Positions 1-9,442 of a stretch of 64,000 nucleotides of DNA are shown here, piece after piece. The stretch's first letter is position 1, and each line of letters starts with the position of its first letter. Source of the stretch: an uncultured Verrucomicrobia subdivision 3 bacterium (GTDB lineage Bacteria > Verrucomicrobiota > Verrucomicrobiia > Limisphaerales > UBA11358); assembly GCA_903922735.1 (NCBI GenBank), contig CAIXUZ010000050.1:1-64000 (forward strand), given 5' to 3'. The position numbers and the translations under genes were made by a program. Under the pieces are notes generated by a model. The model did no database searches, was not told where the DNA came from, and saw only the letters and a program-made list of their open reading frames with translations.

Positions 1-640
1 CACAATGTTTGTTATATTTAGTTATGGATAGCCTTTTCTGTAAAGATTAATATCATCTAGACCCTCAGGCGAGAGCCTGTCGCATTTTGGCACGTTTTGT
101 CGCATTTTGGCGTTTTTGTCACCTCTTTTTTGGTGCGCGCGGGGTTTACGCAGATGCGCTCAAGTCCGCTACTGGATGCTGGTGAGTCACGGTTTTCTTT
201 ACCAGGCTGAGGGTCAATTGCTGTAAGTGGTTGTAGAGCATCTAAAACTTTACCGTTGCTTTACCATTTTTATTTTTTTAGGGGGTAAAGTTTCAAAAGG
301 AATCAGCGCCCAACCAACGGAGCCGGCGTTAGCCAACGGCGGGTGAAAATGACCGGAGATTACCAAAGGTTACCCAAAATGGAATTTTGAGGGTTACCAG
401 GTCGCCGGCCGAAGCGGGCTAATTCCACCGGGCAAACGAACGGGCGGCCGGCCAAAATCCAAATGTCAAAGAACGAACACGCACGCCGCCGACAAGTCAA
501 CGCCAGTGGCACCGTCGGCGAACCTCAAGACGAGTTTTCCGAACTTGGTGTAGTGTTATAATTATATACAAACACCCAGTGAAATTGTCAAGATTTTTAG
601 ATCCGAGGTGGACAGTATATGAGACGCACGGTCCAATACA
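1..640. other. Gene-free stretch, no supported coding sequence
   Basis: No open frame here shows a recognisable domain or a convincing start. The 13-mer gtcgcattttggc occurs twice, at 79-91 and 99-111. A related word (ttttgtcgcatttt) recurs in the repeat block near 33.34 and 33.53 kb, so the left end probably holds decayed repeat sequence. The part from about 540 to 640 is AT-rich. Nothing else is visible. Confidence 0.5.
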
Positions 641-647
641 CCTTGAT

Positions 648-862
648 CCCGATTTCTGAAATCTGAAATGGAAACTCATCCGAGGAAGGCTGTGATTACT
701 GCGCGGCCCCAAGCGATGCTGAACCCCAGGCCGTCCCAACGCTGGCGCGAAGTTCAGGGTTGCCGCACCACCGCGGAGCGATTGGTCGCCGTGCGATTTA
801 TCGACGCTTTTCCTACGGCCCGCCCGCCAAGGACGGCAACCAAGTTCGGAGTTCGAGTTGAT
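648..862 (+). repeat. Dispersed repeat, copy 1
   Basis: This stretch matches the reverse complement of 1781-1907. Shared blocks include gatttctgaaat, catccgagg, ggctgtgattactgcgcg, gcccgcccgcc and gttcggagtt. Both copies give a short open frame reading ITARPQA, which is a by-product of the repeat and not a gene. The middle of this copy is longer and has diverged. The two copies sit in opposite orientation on either side of the prepilin gene. Confidence 0.7.
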
Positions 863-906
863 AGCTCCCCTACCGCTCCCCTCCCCTTTTTTTGGTAAAA
901 AATGAT

Positions 907-939
907 AAAAAAAGCTGCGACGCAGGTTATGCGTCGCAG
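907..939 (-). terminator. Intrinsic terminator of the prepilin gene
   Basis: There is a perfect 10-bp stem: ctgcgacgca (915-924) pairs with tgcgtcgcag (930-939) around a 5-nt loop. On the minus strand it is followed by a run of seven T (913-907). It lies about 30 nt beyond the stop codon of the prepilin gene. Confidence 0.85.
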
Positions 940-970
940 TGTCCTAAAACCTTCAAATATCCTAACTAAA

Positions 971-1348
971 TTACGGCATCATGTGCGGCGGCGTGACCGT
1001 GCTGCCGAGATTGCAGTTGATGGAGGGGGTAGAGCCAATCGCGGCATACGAGTAGACACCACCAGCCGGGCAAGGCGGCAGGCTGTTCGCCGCGTTCAGC
1101 TTGATGTAGGGCGTCACATCCGTTGAAGTAACGGCGGCACCAGTCGTTTTCTTGTTTTCCAAGGCCCATTGGTTAGCGGCCGCGTCCAACTGACGCATGT
1201 TGTTGATGCAGGCATTGGCCTGGGAGGTGGCGCGCGCTTTCACGAAGTTCGGAATCGCAATCGCGGCCAGCAAGCCGATGATGGCCACAACGATCATGAT
1301 TTCAACGAGCGTGAAGCCCGCCTTACGGAGGTTTTTGGTCTGTTTCAT
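971..1348 (-). CDS. Prepilin-type (type IV pilin / type II secretion pseudopilin-like) protein
   Basis: The 125-aa product begins with a short basic leader and the class III signal KAGFTLVEIM, in which prepilin peptidase cuts before F and methylates it; E5 of the mature protein is present. A hydrophobic helix follows (IVVAIIGLLAAIAIPNF). The C-terminal part is short and has no cysteine pair typical of adhesive pilins beyond a few scattered Cys. Such single-gene short pilins are frequent in Verrucomicrobiota, and their exact role (pilus, pseudopilus or DNA uptake) cannot be read from sequence. It is monocistronic, with a sigma-70-like promoter about 100 nt upstream and a strong terminator downstream. 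No pil or gsp genes are adjacent. Confidence 0.9.
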   Translation of the reverse strand: MKQTKNLRKAGFTLVEIMIVVAIIGLLAAIAIPNFVKARATSQANACINNMRQLDAAANQWALENKKTTGAAVTSTDVTPYIKLNAANSLPPCPAGGVYSYAAIGSTPSINCNLGSTVTPPHMMP

Positions 1349-1448
1349 GTTATTTACTTTTTTTTATGCGGTGTGAACAACACGACAGGCGGGTTAGATA
1401 TATTACAACTTCGTTCACTTGATTGCCTGTCGCAACCGCAGCGAACAA

Positions 1449-1477
1449 ATCATAGCACCTTCAATACCAAAGTCCAA
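1449..1477 (-). promoter_or_regulatory. Sigma-70-type promoter of the prepilin gene
   Basis: On the minus strand TTGGAC (1477-1472) and TATGAT (1454-1449) are separated by exactly 17 nt. This predicts a transcript start near 1442 and a 5' leader of roughly 95 nt. The surrounding 1380-1560 is AT-rich compared with the flanking genes. Confidence 0.6.
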
Positions 1478-1780
1478 TCAAAAAGTAATGATGTTTATTA
1501 TCAAAGTATTACACAAATCCAACCAACCTTCTTATCTAGGAAATCCAGGTAATCGTAGAATAATGAGACACTGGCATTCCATTTTCTGGACACTCTGAAC
1601 ACGTCCGGACAAATCTGCTCAAACGCTGGCCTTCAAGGGTGCAGCTTGACATGGTTCTTGTTTTCTTCCACGCATCCCCCGATGGAGGAATGGGCGCGGC
1701 ACGCGGCGGTTACGCCGGTTCACCCTTTGCAGACCCGCAAGGTCATTCGATCCGCTTGCGTCGATTGGCACGCTGAATCC

Positions 1781-1927
1781 AAACTCCGAACCTGGCCGGC
1801 ATCGGCGGGCGGGCACGGGGAAAGCGTGGGCTTCGGCACCGCTTGGGGGCGCGCAGTAATCACAGCCTGCCTCGGATGGGTTGCCGTTTCCATTTCAGAA
1901 ATCGGGTTTAAGCGGCCTGAAGGCCGC
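1781..1927 (-). repeat. Dispersed repeat, copy 2 (inverted relative to copy 1)
   Basis: The reverse complement of this stretch aligns with 648-862. Its outer edge carries a hairpin, gcggcct (1912-1918) with aggccgc (1921-1927). The neighbouring part of 1560-2005 contains no supportable gene. Confidence 0.65.
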
Positions 1928-2005
1928 GCTCCAAGAACAGGGTCAAGATGCACCCGTTATTCGCCAAAAAGGTAAGCTGCTGGCATGGGTGGCGCTCAAT
2001 GTTTT

Positions 2006-5000
2006 TCAGGAACAGCCGAGGCTTTCACCGCAGTTGAGGCATTTGTAGCACGCGCCGTTGCGGACGGTAATCTGCCCACAGTTCGGGCAGCTTGGCGCAT
2101 CCGACTGGTTGGTGATCATCTGGGTGAGGGTCGAGCCACGACGATCGGGTTTTGCGCCGTTCCCTGATGGGAGTTCGATGATTTCCGTATCTTCGGACAC
2201 CGCAAGCAGTTCAGGCACCGGACGGTTCACTTTTTTTTTAATTTCCTCGGCGAGGCCGGGAATGGACAATTCCGGCTGTGAACGCACGACGGTCACGTTT
2301 TCGCGGTAGCCGGGAATGAACTGAAAAGCCATCCAGCGGAAAACGTAGTCCGTGATGGACGAGGCGTTGCGAATGTCAGGGTTTTTCGTGAAGCCACTCG
2401 GCTCGAAGCGCTGATGGGCGAATTTCTTGACGAGGGCTTCCAGCGGCACGCCGTATTGCAACGCCATGCTGGTCAGGGTGCCAACGCTGTCCATCAGACC
2501 ACCGATGGTGGAACCTTCTTTGGCCATGGTGATGAAGAGTTCGCCGGGCTGATTGTCCTCGAAGAGGCCGACGGTGAGATAGCCCTCGTGGCCGGCAATG
2601 TCAAACTTGTGGGTGACGGCCGTGCGGGTGTCGGTAAGGCGGCGGCGAAGCGGTTTGCCGGATTCGTCCTGCAGCCGGGCTACTTCGGCTTCCAATTCAC
2701 CGATTCGTGCATCCAATGGCGCAGCACTGGTTTTGTCGCCGGCCTCGTTAGTCTTCTTGGTGTTGAGCGGCTGCGAGCGCTTGGATCCGTCGCGATAGAT
2801 GGCGACGCATTTCAAGCCCATTTTCCAAGCCTGAACGTAAGTATCGCGGATATCGGCAACAGTACATTCGCTAGGCATATTGACAGTCTTCGAAATAGCA
2901 CCGCTGATGAACGGCTGGGCGGCGGCCATCATCTTGAGATGGGCCAGGTAGCCGATACTGCGCTTGCCTTGCGCCGGTTTGAACGCGCAATCAAACACCG
3001 GCAAATGCTCAGCCTTCAAACCGCTCTTGATGGTCTCGCCGTTTTGCACAACGTCCTCAATCGTGTCGTACTTCTCAATATGGGCAATGATGGCGGTGAC
3101 GGTGGCTTCGTCGTAGCCGAGCCGGTGCAAAGCGTCCGGCACGCCCCGGTTGACGATTTTTAACATGCCACCACCGGCAAGTAATTTATATTTCACGAGC
3201 GCGATGTCGGGTTCCACGCCCGTAGTGTCGCAGTCCATGAGGAAAGCGATGGTGCCGGTCGGGGCGAGCACGGTGACCTGCGCGTTGCGGTAGCCATGCT
3301 GCTTGCCCTTCGCGAGGGCGTGGTCCCAGGTTTTGCGGGCTTCGGTTTTAAGGTAGTTAAATTCCGCACTGGGCTGAATGGATTCGACCGCTTCACGGTG
3401 CAGCTTGATGACGCCGAGCATGGATTCCACGTTATCCTTCGCCACGGTTTTTTCGACCCCGGCGCAACGCGCATCGCGATAACCGGCGAACGGCCCGACG
3501 TTGGCGGCGATTTCGGCGGACTGCTCGTAGGCATGACCGGTCATGATGGCCGTGATGGCACCGGCCAGGGCGCGACCCTCATCACTGTCGTAGGGCAAGC
3601 CGTAGCTCATGCAGAGCGAGCCGAGGTTCGCAAAGCCGAGGCCGAGCGTGCGGAAGATGTGGGAATTTTCCGCGATGTCCTTGGTCGGATAGCTCGCGTT
3701 ATCCACGAGAATCTCCTGGGCCGTGATGAAGATACGGACGGCGGCCTTGAAGCGATCGATGTCAAACTTGTTGTCGTCACGCTTGAATTTCATCAAATTC
3801 AGCGAGGCGAGATTGCACGCGGTATTGTTGATGAAAACGTATTCGCTGCACGGATTCGTGGAGTGAATCGGCTCGGTGCCTTTGCAGGTGTGCCATTTCT
3901 GGATCGCGCCGTCATACTGAATGCCGGGATCGCCGCAGATGTGCGTGCCTTCGGCGATTTTTTCAAGCAGCCGGCTCGCGTCCTTCTTCTGGAGCGGCTT
4001 ATTGTCCTTGACGGTGCGCGTCCACCATTCCCGGCCAGACAGGGCCGCTTCAAAAAACTCATCGCTGGCGCGGACGGAAAGATTTTCGTTTTGATACATC
4101 ACGCTGCCGTAGGCGTCGCCGTTGTAGGAACCGTCATACCCCTGCTCGATCAGCGCCCACGCCTTCTTTTCTTCCTTCTGCTTGGCGTCAATAAATTCCT
4201 CGATGTCGCCGTGATGATCGCGGAGCGTGTTCATCTTAGCGGCGCGACGGGTCTTGCCGCCGGACTTCACGACATTCGCGACCTGATCATAAACCTTCAG
4301 GAAACTCATCGGACCACTCGGGCGGCCGCCACCGCTCAATTTTTCGCGACTGGAACGGATGGGGGTCAGGTCGGTGCCGGTGCCGGAACCATACTTGAAC
4401 AGCATCGCTTCGCTGTAAGCGAGGTGCATGATGGATTCCATGTCGTCCTTGACAGACTGAATGAAACAAGCGCTGCCCTGCGGATATTCATATTGGGTCC
4501 TGGCGCGTTCGGCTTCCTTGGTCTGGCGGTTGAAAAACCAGTTGCCCTTGCTGGAGTTTTTGCCGACGCCGTATTCGTGATAAAGGCCGACGTTGAACCA
4601 GACCGGCGAATTGAACGCGCCGTATTGGTTCAGGCAGAGCCAGGTCAATTCTTCGTAAAAAATCTCGCCGTCTGCTTTGGAAAAATAGCCATCCTTAATT
4701 CCCCAATCCGCAATGGTGCGGGTGATGCGGTGAATGAGCTGGCGGACGGAGGTTTCGCGCTCGCTGGTGTGCTGCTCGCCGTAAAAATACTTCGACACGA
4801 CGACTTTGGTCGCGAGGACGGACCAAGATTTCGGCACCTCAACATTTTCCTGCTTGAAGATGATCTTGCCACCATCGTCAGTGATTTCAGCGGTGCGCTT
4901 GTCCCATTCGATCTGGTCGAACGGTTTCACCTTGGCGTCGCTAAAAATGCGCTCAATGCGCAGTGATTTTTTGGTTTCGGATCTGGCAGGTTTCATGGCG

Positions 5001-5080
5001 CGAGTCGGAGAAATTGTGGCGGAGCGGCGGTTGGCGGTTTTCGGAGCCGGCGACGAGACATCTTCACGGGTATCAATCAT
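2006..5080 (-). CDS. nrdJ: Vitamin B12-dependent (class II) ribonucleoside-diphosphate reductase
   Basis: The enzyme reduces ribonucleotides to deoxyribonucleotides using adenosylcobalamin as radical generator, so it works with or without oxygen. The 1024-aa length suits the long NrdJ form. Visible features are the substrate-site segment GSACFIQSV, the glycine-rich GSGTGTDLTPIR loop, the catalytic NPCSEY motif (Cys near residue 411), PTGTIAFLMDCDTTGVEPD, and a C-terminal Cys-rich tail (CPNCG, CYKCLNC, ending GCS) that serves as the redox shuttle in this family. The chosen ATG has AGGA about 8 nt upstream. No nrdA/nrdB or nrdR lies nearby, and no cobalamin riboswitch was recognised in the leader. 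Confidence 0.96.
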   Translation of the reverse strand: MIDTREDVSSPAPKTANRRSATISPTRAMKPARSETKKSLRIERIFSDAKVKPFDQIEWDKRTAEITDDGGKIIFKQENVEVPKSWSVLATKVVVSKYFYGEQHTSERETSVRQLIHRITRTIADWGIKDGYFSKADGEIFYEELTWLCLNQYGAFNSPVWFNVGLYHEYGVGKNSSKGNWFFNRQTKEAERARTQYEYPQGSACFIQSVKDDMESIMHLAYSEAMLFKYGSGTGTDLTPIRSSREKLSGGGRPSGPMSFLKVYDQVANVVKSGGKTRRAAKMNTLRDHHGDIEEFIDAKQKEEKKAWALIEQGYDGSYNGDAYGSVMYQNENLSVRASDEFFEAALSGREWWTRTVKDNKPLQKKDASRLLEKIAEGTHICGDPGIQYDGAIQKWHTCKGTEPIHSTNPCSEYVFINNTACNLASLNLMKFKRDDNKFDIDRFKAAVRIFITAQEILVDNASYPTKDIAENSHIFRTLGLGFANLGSLCMSYGLPYDSDEGRALAGAITAIMTGHAYEQSAEIAANVGPFAGYRDARCAGVEKTVAKDNVESMLGVIKLHREAVESIQPSAEFNYLKTEARKTWDHALAKGKQHGYRNAQVTVLAPTGTIAFLMDCDTTGVEPDIALVKYKLLAGGGMLKIVNRGVPDALHRLGYDEATVTAIIAHIEKYDTIEDVVQNGETIKSGLKAEHLPVFDCAFKPAQGKRSIGYLAHLKMMAAAQPFISGAISKTVNMPSECTVADIRDTYVQAWKMGLKCVAIYRDGSKRSQPLNTKKTNEAGDKTSAAPLDARIGELEAEVARLQDESGKPLRRRLTDTRTAVTHKFDIAGHEGYLTVGLFEDNQPGELFITMAKEGSTIGGLMDSVGTLTSMALQYGVPLEALVKKFAHQRFEPSGFTKNPDIRNASSITDYVFRWMAFQFIPGYRENVTVVRSQPELSIPGLAEEIKKKVNRPVPELLAVSEDTEIIELPSGNGAKPDRRGSTLTQMITNQSDAPSCPNCGQITVRNGACYKCLNCGESLGCS

Positions 5081-5226
5081 GGTATTTTCCTAATTTAATT
5101 TTCAAACATTCACCCGGACAGTTTCAAGCGAAACAGAAACGCGCCGGCACTTAAAACGGTCAATTTTAACTGAAAAACAGGCTTTTCATTAAAATTGAAG
5201 CCCCTACTAATTGGGGAGCGGTCGCC

Positions 5227-5255
5227 ATAATGATACCACCGGTTGTGGATTTCAA
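5227..5255 (-). promoter_or_regulatory. Candidate promoter of nrdJ
   Basis: Minus strand TTGAAA (5255-5250), a 17-nt spacer and CATTAT (5232-5227). The leader to the nrdJ start would be about 140 nt and contains a small hairpin (cccc/gggg near 5201-5217). I found neither a clear NrdR box nor a B12 box. The 281-nt gap between nrdJ and der holds nothing else visible. Confidence 0.4.
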
Positions 5256-5361
5256 GAGATTTTTACAAAAAAGTTACGCAAACGATATTCACAAATGAAA
5301 TCAATGAAATCCTTGCGGTCTGATTGAAAAACAGTGAGTTGTTCCCCGTGGGTAAACAAGT

Positions 5362-7041
5362 TTATAGCCGCCGTCCCTTGGCACGATTACTGCCACGGGC
5401 GCCGGAATGTTTTTTACGGCGCGGGGAAAATTTTACCGGGGGTTTTCCTGATGGGTTGCCACCAGATTTTCCATAGGGTCTCGCGCCGGCTCGTTCCCCT
5501 GCCCGGCCGGTTGATTTTCGCTCCGGCCGCATGAATGTGCGCTTGCCCGTTTTGCTGTCTGGCTGTTTAAATTTCCGCTTGGGCTCGATGGTTTTCGTGC
5601 GCGGCTTGGGCACCAGAATGATGGGACAGCCTTCGTAGCCGAAAGCGGTGCGCATTTCACCGGCAAGATATTTTTTGTATTGGTCGGACATCAATTCGTC
5701 GTTGTTGACGAACAGCAAAAACGTCGGCGGCGCCGACCGCACCTGCGTGGCATAATAAAACTTGAGCCGATGCCCCTGCGTGGAAACCGGCTGGCGGTGT
5801 TCCACGGCGTCGTGAAGGGTGCGATTCAAGATCGCGGTCGGAACTTTCTGTTGCAACTGCGCCGCCACATAGCGCACGGCTTCAAGCAAGCGATCCAAAT
5901 GGAAACCCGATTTTGCCGACGTGAAAATCACCGGCGCGTAGTCGAGGAAAAACAATTTATCCTGCACCCACTGACCGAATTCGCCAAGGGTGGTGAGGGG
6001 TTTGGCCTGGCCCTCGGTGCGCTTTTTTGCATTACGCTTTTCGATTTCTTCTTCACGCGCCTTTTGGATGTCGGCGGTAAACAAATCCCATTTATTGATG
6101 ACGACGATGCACGCGCGGCGCTGCTCGACGATGGTGTCGGCGATTTTTTTATCCTGCTCGGTGATGCCCACCTCGGCATCAATCACCAGCACTGTAATAT
6201 CGCTGCGGGCGATGGAATCCTGCGCGCGTTGAACGCTGAAAAATTCCACAGTGTCATCCACCCGCCGCGCCTTTCGCATGCCGGCGGTATCAATCAGAAT
6301 ATATTTTTCGCGTCCGCCTTCGCTGTCCACTTCGAACGGAACGTCAATGGAATCGCGGGTCGTGCCGGGAATCGGCGAAACGATGACGCGCTTGGAATTC
6401 GTCAGCGAATTGATGATGGAGGATTTGCCGACATTCGGCCGTCCGACGATGGCGAGCTTCAACGGCTCCGCCTTCGGCGCTGCGGGTTCAGTGGTTTCCG
6501 ACTCAGATCCCAGAACCGCAACTTCCAAATTCGGTGGCGGCAGCAAATCCGTCGCCGCATTCATCAGCCGTTCAATGCCGAGACCGTGGATGGCGCTGAC
6601 CGGGAAAATCCTTTGAAAGCCAAGGGCGACAAATTCATCCGCGTCTTTCTCCGCTTCGAACGAGTCCACCTTGTTGGCCGCAATCAATACTGGCTTGCCG
6701 CTTTCGCGCAAACGCTGCGCCACCTCGCGGTCCAGCGGCACGATGCCCTCCTGCACGTTGACGACGAGAACGATGACATTGGCCGCGTCAATCGCCAACC
6801 CCACCTGCTCCACCGCCGCCTTCACAATCACGTCGTTGGATTTTTCGCCGCGCAGCAGCCCGATGCCGCCGGTGTCCACCAGCGTGAACGCATGTCCGCG
6901 CCACTCCGCTTCCGCCGTCAGACGGTCGCGCGTCACGCCTGGCAGATCGTGCACGATGGCGATGCGCTTGCCGACGATACGGTTGAACAGCGCGGATTTG
7001 CCGACATTGGGCCGACCGACGATGGCGATGAGATTTGACAC
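5362..7041 (-). CDS. der: Ribosome biogenesis GTPase Der (EngA)
   Basis: Der is a double-GTPase needed for 50S subunit maturation. Two complete G domains are visible, each with the P-loop GRPNVGKS, a DTxG switch motif and an NKxD-type specificity motif (AANKVD, VINKWD), followed by the KH-like C-terminal domain. The open frame extends 27 codons further upstream, but the family always begins directly at the first G domain. I therefore place the start at GTG 7041 (SNLIAIVGRPNVGKS). The 559 aa are longer than usual (about 490) because of an 80-residue Lys/Arg/Gly-rich basic tail, which could strengthen rRNA contact. The gene is divergent from the glycosyltransferase at 7134. Confidence 0.95.
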   Translation of the reverse strand: MSNLIAIVGRPNVGKSALFNRIVGKRIAIVHDLPGVTRDRLTAEAEWRGHAFTLVDTGGIGLLRGEKSNDVIVKAAVEQVGLAIDAANVIVLVVNVQEGIVPLDREVAQRLRESGKPVLIAANKVDSFEAEKDADEFVALGFQRIFPVSAIHGLGIERLMNAATDLLPPPNLEVAVLGSESETTEPAAPKAEPLKLAIVGRPNVGKSSIINSLTNSKRVIVSPIPGTTRDSIDVPFEVDSEGGREKYILIDTAGMRKARRVDDTVEFFSVQRAQDSIARSDITVLVIDAEVGITEQDKKIADTIVEQRRACIVVINKWDLFTADIQKAREEEIEKRNAKKRTEGQAKPLTTLGEFGQWVQDKLFFLDYAPVIFTSAKSGFHLDRLLEAVRYVAAQLQQKVPTAILNRTLHDAVEHRQPVSTQGHRLKFYYATQVRSAPPTFLLFVNNDELMSDQYKKYLAGEMRTAFGYEGCPIILVPKPRTKTIEPKRKFKQPDSKTGKRTFMRPERKSTGRAGERAGARPYGKSGGNPSGKPPVKFSPRRKKHSGARGSNRAKGRRL

Positions 7042-7133
7042 GCCAGCATGATAAAATATTTTACGCGCGGCGGAAGCTAAAATGAATTGTCCGCTTGTTT
7101 TCATAACGAAAATTTTCGACAATCGGCGGCCAC

Positions 7134-7874
7134 ATGAACCAGACGATCATAATTGTGCCGACTTACAATGAGCGGGAAAATCTCCCGCGCATGGCGCAAA
7201 AATTATTGTCGCTACCCGTCGGGGTGGATGTGCTGGTGGTGGATGACAATTCTCCGGACGGAACCGGCAAAATCGCAGACGAACTTGCCGCCCAGCATCC
7301 GCAAATTCACGTTCTCCACCGCGCCGGCAAAGAAGGACTTGGCCGCGCCTACCTCGCCGGATTTAAATGGGCGCTGGAGAAAAATTACGAATTCATCTTC
7401 GAGATGGACTGCGATTTTTCCCACGACCCCGATGCGATTCCAGTTTTTTTGAAGGCGGCGGAGAAAAATGATCTGGTGCTGGGTTCACGCTACGACGGCG
7501 GGGTGCGGGTGCTTAACTGGCCGCTCAAGCGGCTGCTGTTGAGCCGTTGTGCCGGGATTTATGTCTGGCTCATCACGGGCATGCCGTTCACCGATCCGAC
7601 CGGCGGCTACAAATGTTTTCGGCGGCGGGCGTTACAGGCTATCGATCTGGAGGCGGTTCACTCAAATGGCTACAGCTTTCAGATTGAGATGACGCACCGG
7701 CTCTGGCGGGTCGGTTTTCCCGTTTCCGAGGTGCCGATCATTTTCACCGAGCGCGTCGTGGGCAGCTCCAAATTATCGCGCGGCATAGTCGTCGAGGCGT
7801 TTTGGATGGTCTGGTGGCTCTGGATACAAAACGGATTATGCCGCTGGCCGCGTCGGAAAAAGCAACGCAATTGA
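7134..7874 (+). CDS. Polyprenol-phosphate mannosyltransferase-like family 2 glycosyltransferase
   Basis: The 246-aa GT-A enzyme matches the dolichol/polyprenol monophosphate mannose synthase family. It has an N-terminal IIVPTYNERENLP, a nucleotide-binding DDNSPDGT, the metal-binding DCD in EMDCDFSHDP, LGSRYDGG, and the acceptor-loop region DPTGGYKCFRR. No C-terminal GtrA-type membrane domain is present, so it resembles the soluble Ppm1/DPM1 form. It probably makes the lipid-linked sugar donor used by GT-C enzymes, two of which occur in this window (14.5 kb and 27 kb). It converges on glgA, with a short GC-rich hairpin between them (7884-7901). Confidence 0.88.
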   Translation: MNQTIIIVPTYNERENLPRMAQKLLSLPVGVDVLVVDDNSPDGTGKIADELAAQHPQIHVLHRAGKEGLGRAYLAGFKWALEKNYEFIFEMDCDFSHDPDAIPVFLKAAEKNDLVLGSRYDGGVRVLNWPLKRLLLSRCAGIYVWLITGMPFTDPTGGYKCFRRRALQAIDLEAVHSNGYSFQIEMTHRLWRVGFPVSEVPIIFTERVVGSSKLSRGIVVEAFWMVWWLWIQNGLCRWPRRKKQRN

Positions 7875-7902
7875 ATCGGTAAAGCCGGCTGCCACGCCGG
7901 TC

Positions 7903-9357
7903 TTAAGCTCGGGGCAAAGCGCTCTGGTAGACTTTCAGATATTCCTCCACGGTTTTGTCCCAAGAGAAATCCGCCTTCATTCCATTGCGACGGAATTGTC
8001 TGAAAAGCTGGGGTTGCTGATAAATTGCCAGGGCTTTGCGGATGGCTTTGGCCAGCGCCCTTGAGGTATAATCGTGGAATTTAACCCCGTTGGCTTTCAG
8101 GGCGTTTTCGTTGTAATCAATCACGCTGTCGTCCAGTCCGCCGGTGGCGCGCACAATCGGAATGGTGCCATAGCGCAGGCTATACATCTGATTCAATCCG
8201 CAGGGCTCAAACCGCGACGGCATCAGAAAAAAATCGCAACCGGCTTCGATGCGATGTGATAAATTTTCATCGTAGCCGAACTGGACAGCCACTTTGCCGG
8301 GAAAGCGCGCGGCGAGTTCGCGATAGCCGCGTTCGTATTCCGGCGAGCCGCTGCCCAGCTGCACGAACTGGATGTCAGAGTTCAACATCTCCTCCAGCGC
8401 CCCGAGTTGGATATCCACACCTTTTTGTTCCGCAAGCCGTGAAATGGTGCCGAACAAGGGGATTTTCTCATCCGCGGGCAATCCAACTTGCTTCTGCAAT
8501 TCCAGCTTGTTGATTCTCTTTCCTGATGGACGCGTGACGGAATACGGCTTGAATATGTGTGAGTTTTGAGTCGTATTCCAATCGGTGTAATCCACGCCGT
8601 TGAGGATGCCATTAAGTTTGCCGGCATTCTCACGCAATACGCCGTCGAGCCCGCAACCAAGTTCTTCGGTGGTGATTTCGCGCGCGTAACGCGGGCTCAC
8701 CGTCGTGATGTGATCGGCAAAAACAATGCCGCCTTTCAAGCAATTGAGCAGTCCGAAATACTCCACTCCCACGCCGTCCGGCCCAAAATAATCCGCCGTC
8801 AGATTTGTCAGCGCAAATGCTTCCGCCGGAAAAACCCCCTGATACGCGAGGTTGTGAATCGTCAGGCACGTTGCCGGCGGATTTGCCCAGCCCGCATTTT
8901 TCTGCTGCAAGATCAAGGCTGGCACCAGCGCCACCTGCCAGTCATGGACATGGACCACCTCGGCCTGCCATGGCAGGTAGCGCGCCAGATGCACGACGCA
9001 TTTGGAGAAAAAAATGAAACGTTCGGCGTTGTCCGCGTAACTGATGTGATTTTCCAGGTAAATGCCCGCCCGGTCGAAATAGCCCGGGTTATCGATGAAA
9101 TATACTTTCGCCTCACCCTTGCGTTTAAGCTCCCACAACTCCGCCTGCGCCCACTGTTGGCCGAGCGGCAAGTTGAAGTGCCAGTCCACCCGCCGCAGTG
9201 CCGGAAATTTTTCGCGGATGCCGCGATACAGCGGCGTGACGATAACCGCCTCGTGGCCGGCGTTGACAATGGCCCGCCCCAGAGCGCCCACCATGTCGGC
9301 CAATCCGCCTGTTTTTGAGAACGGAAACACTTCGCTGCTGGCGAGCAGGATTTTCAT
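7903..9357 (-). CDS. glgA: Glycogen synthase (ADP-glucose type)
   Basis: The 484-aa GT5 enzyme extends alpha-1,4-glucan from ADP-glucose. The family signature KTGGLADMVGAL near residues 15-27 binds the donor. The GT-B C-terminal half shows GTISRLAEQKG and the EPCGLNQMYSLRYGTIPI acceptor/donor motif. Length and start agree with the family (E. coli GlgA 477 aa). No other glycogen genes are adjacent. Upstream, 9360-9435 holds short AT-rich repeats (gatttacg words), a common kind of intergenic filler in this window. Confidence 0.95.
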   Translation of the reverse strand: MKILLASSEVFPFSKTGGLADMVGALGRAIVNAGHEAVIVTPLYRGIREKFPALRRVDWHFNLPLGQQWAQAELWELKRKGEAKVYFIDNPGYFDRAGIYLENHISYADNAERFIFFSKCVVHLARYLPWQAEVVHVHDWQVALVPALILQQKNAGWANPPATCLTIHNLAYQGVFPAEAFALTNLTADYFGPDGVGVEYFGLLNCLKGGIVFADHITTVSPRYAREITTEELGCGLDGVLRENAGKLNGILNGVDYTDWNTTQNSHIFKPYSVTRPSGKRINKLELQKQVGLPADEKIPLFGTISRLAEQKGVDIQLGALEEMLNSDIQFVQLGSGSPEYERGYRELAARFPGKVAVQFGYDENLSHRIEAGCDFFLMPSRFEPCGLNQMYSLRYGTIPIVRATGGLDDSVIDYNENALKANGVKFHDYTSRALAKAIRKALAIYQQPQLFRQFRRNGMKADFSWDKTVEEYLKVYQSALPRA

Positions 9358-9442
9358 GGATTTACGAATTGCGATTTACGATTTACGCGCCGCGAGCCGA
9401 AGCGCGCGTCAATCGCAGATCGGATATCGTAAATGGCTGCGT

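Noticed and set aside
668..898. Short frame starting METHPRKAVITARPQA, and its relative at 1720-1953
   Set aside because: Both are translations of the same dispersed repeat in opposite orientation; they diverge freely and lack gene signals.
3296..4966. Long open frame antisense to nrdJ (about 556 codons), and similar ones opposite der (5680-7038) and gltB (61405-63195)
   Set aside because: These are mirror frames of GC-rich conserved genes. They show no domain, no ribosome-binding site, and the opposite strand carries an unmistakable enzyme.
5081..5361. Cobalamin riboswitch in front of the B12-dependent reductase
   Set aside because: I looked for the B12-box core and its stems on the minus strand and did not see them; only a small hairpin is present. 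NrdR boxes were not seen either.
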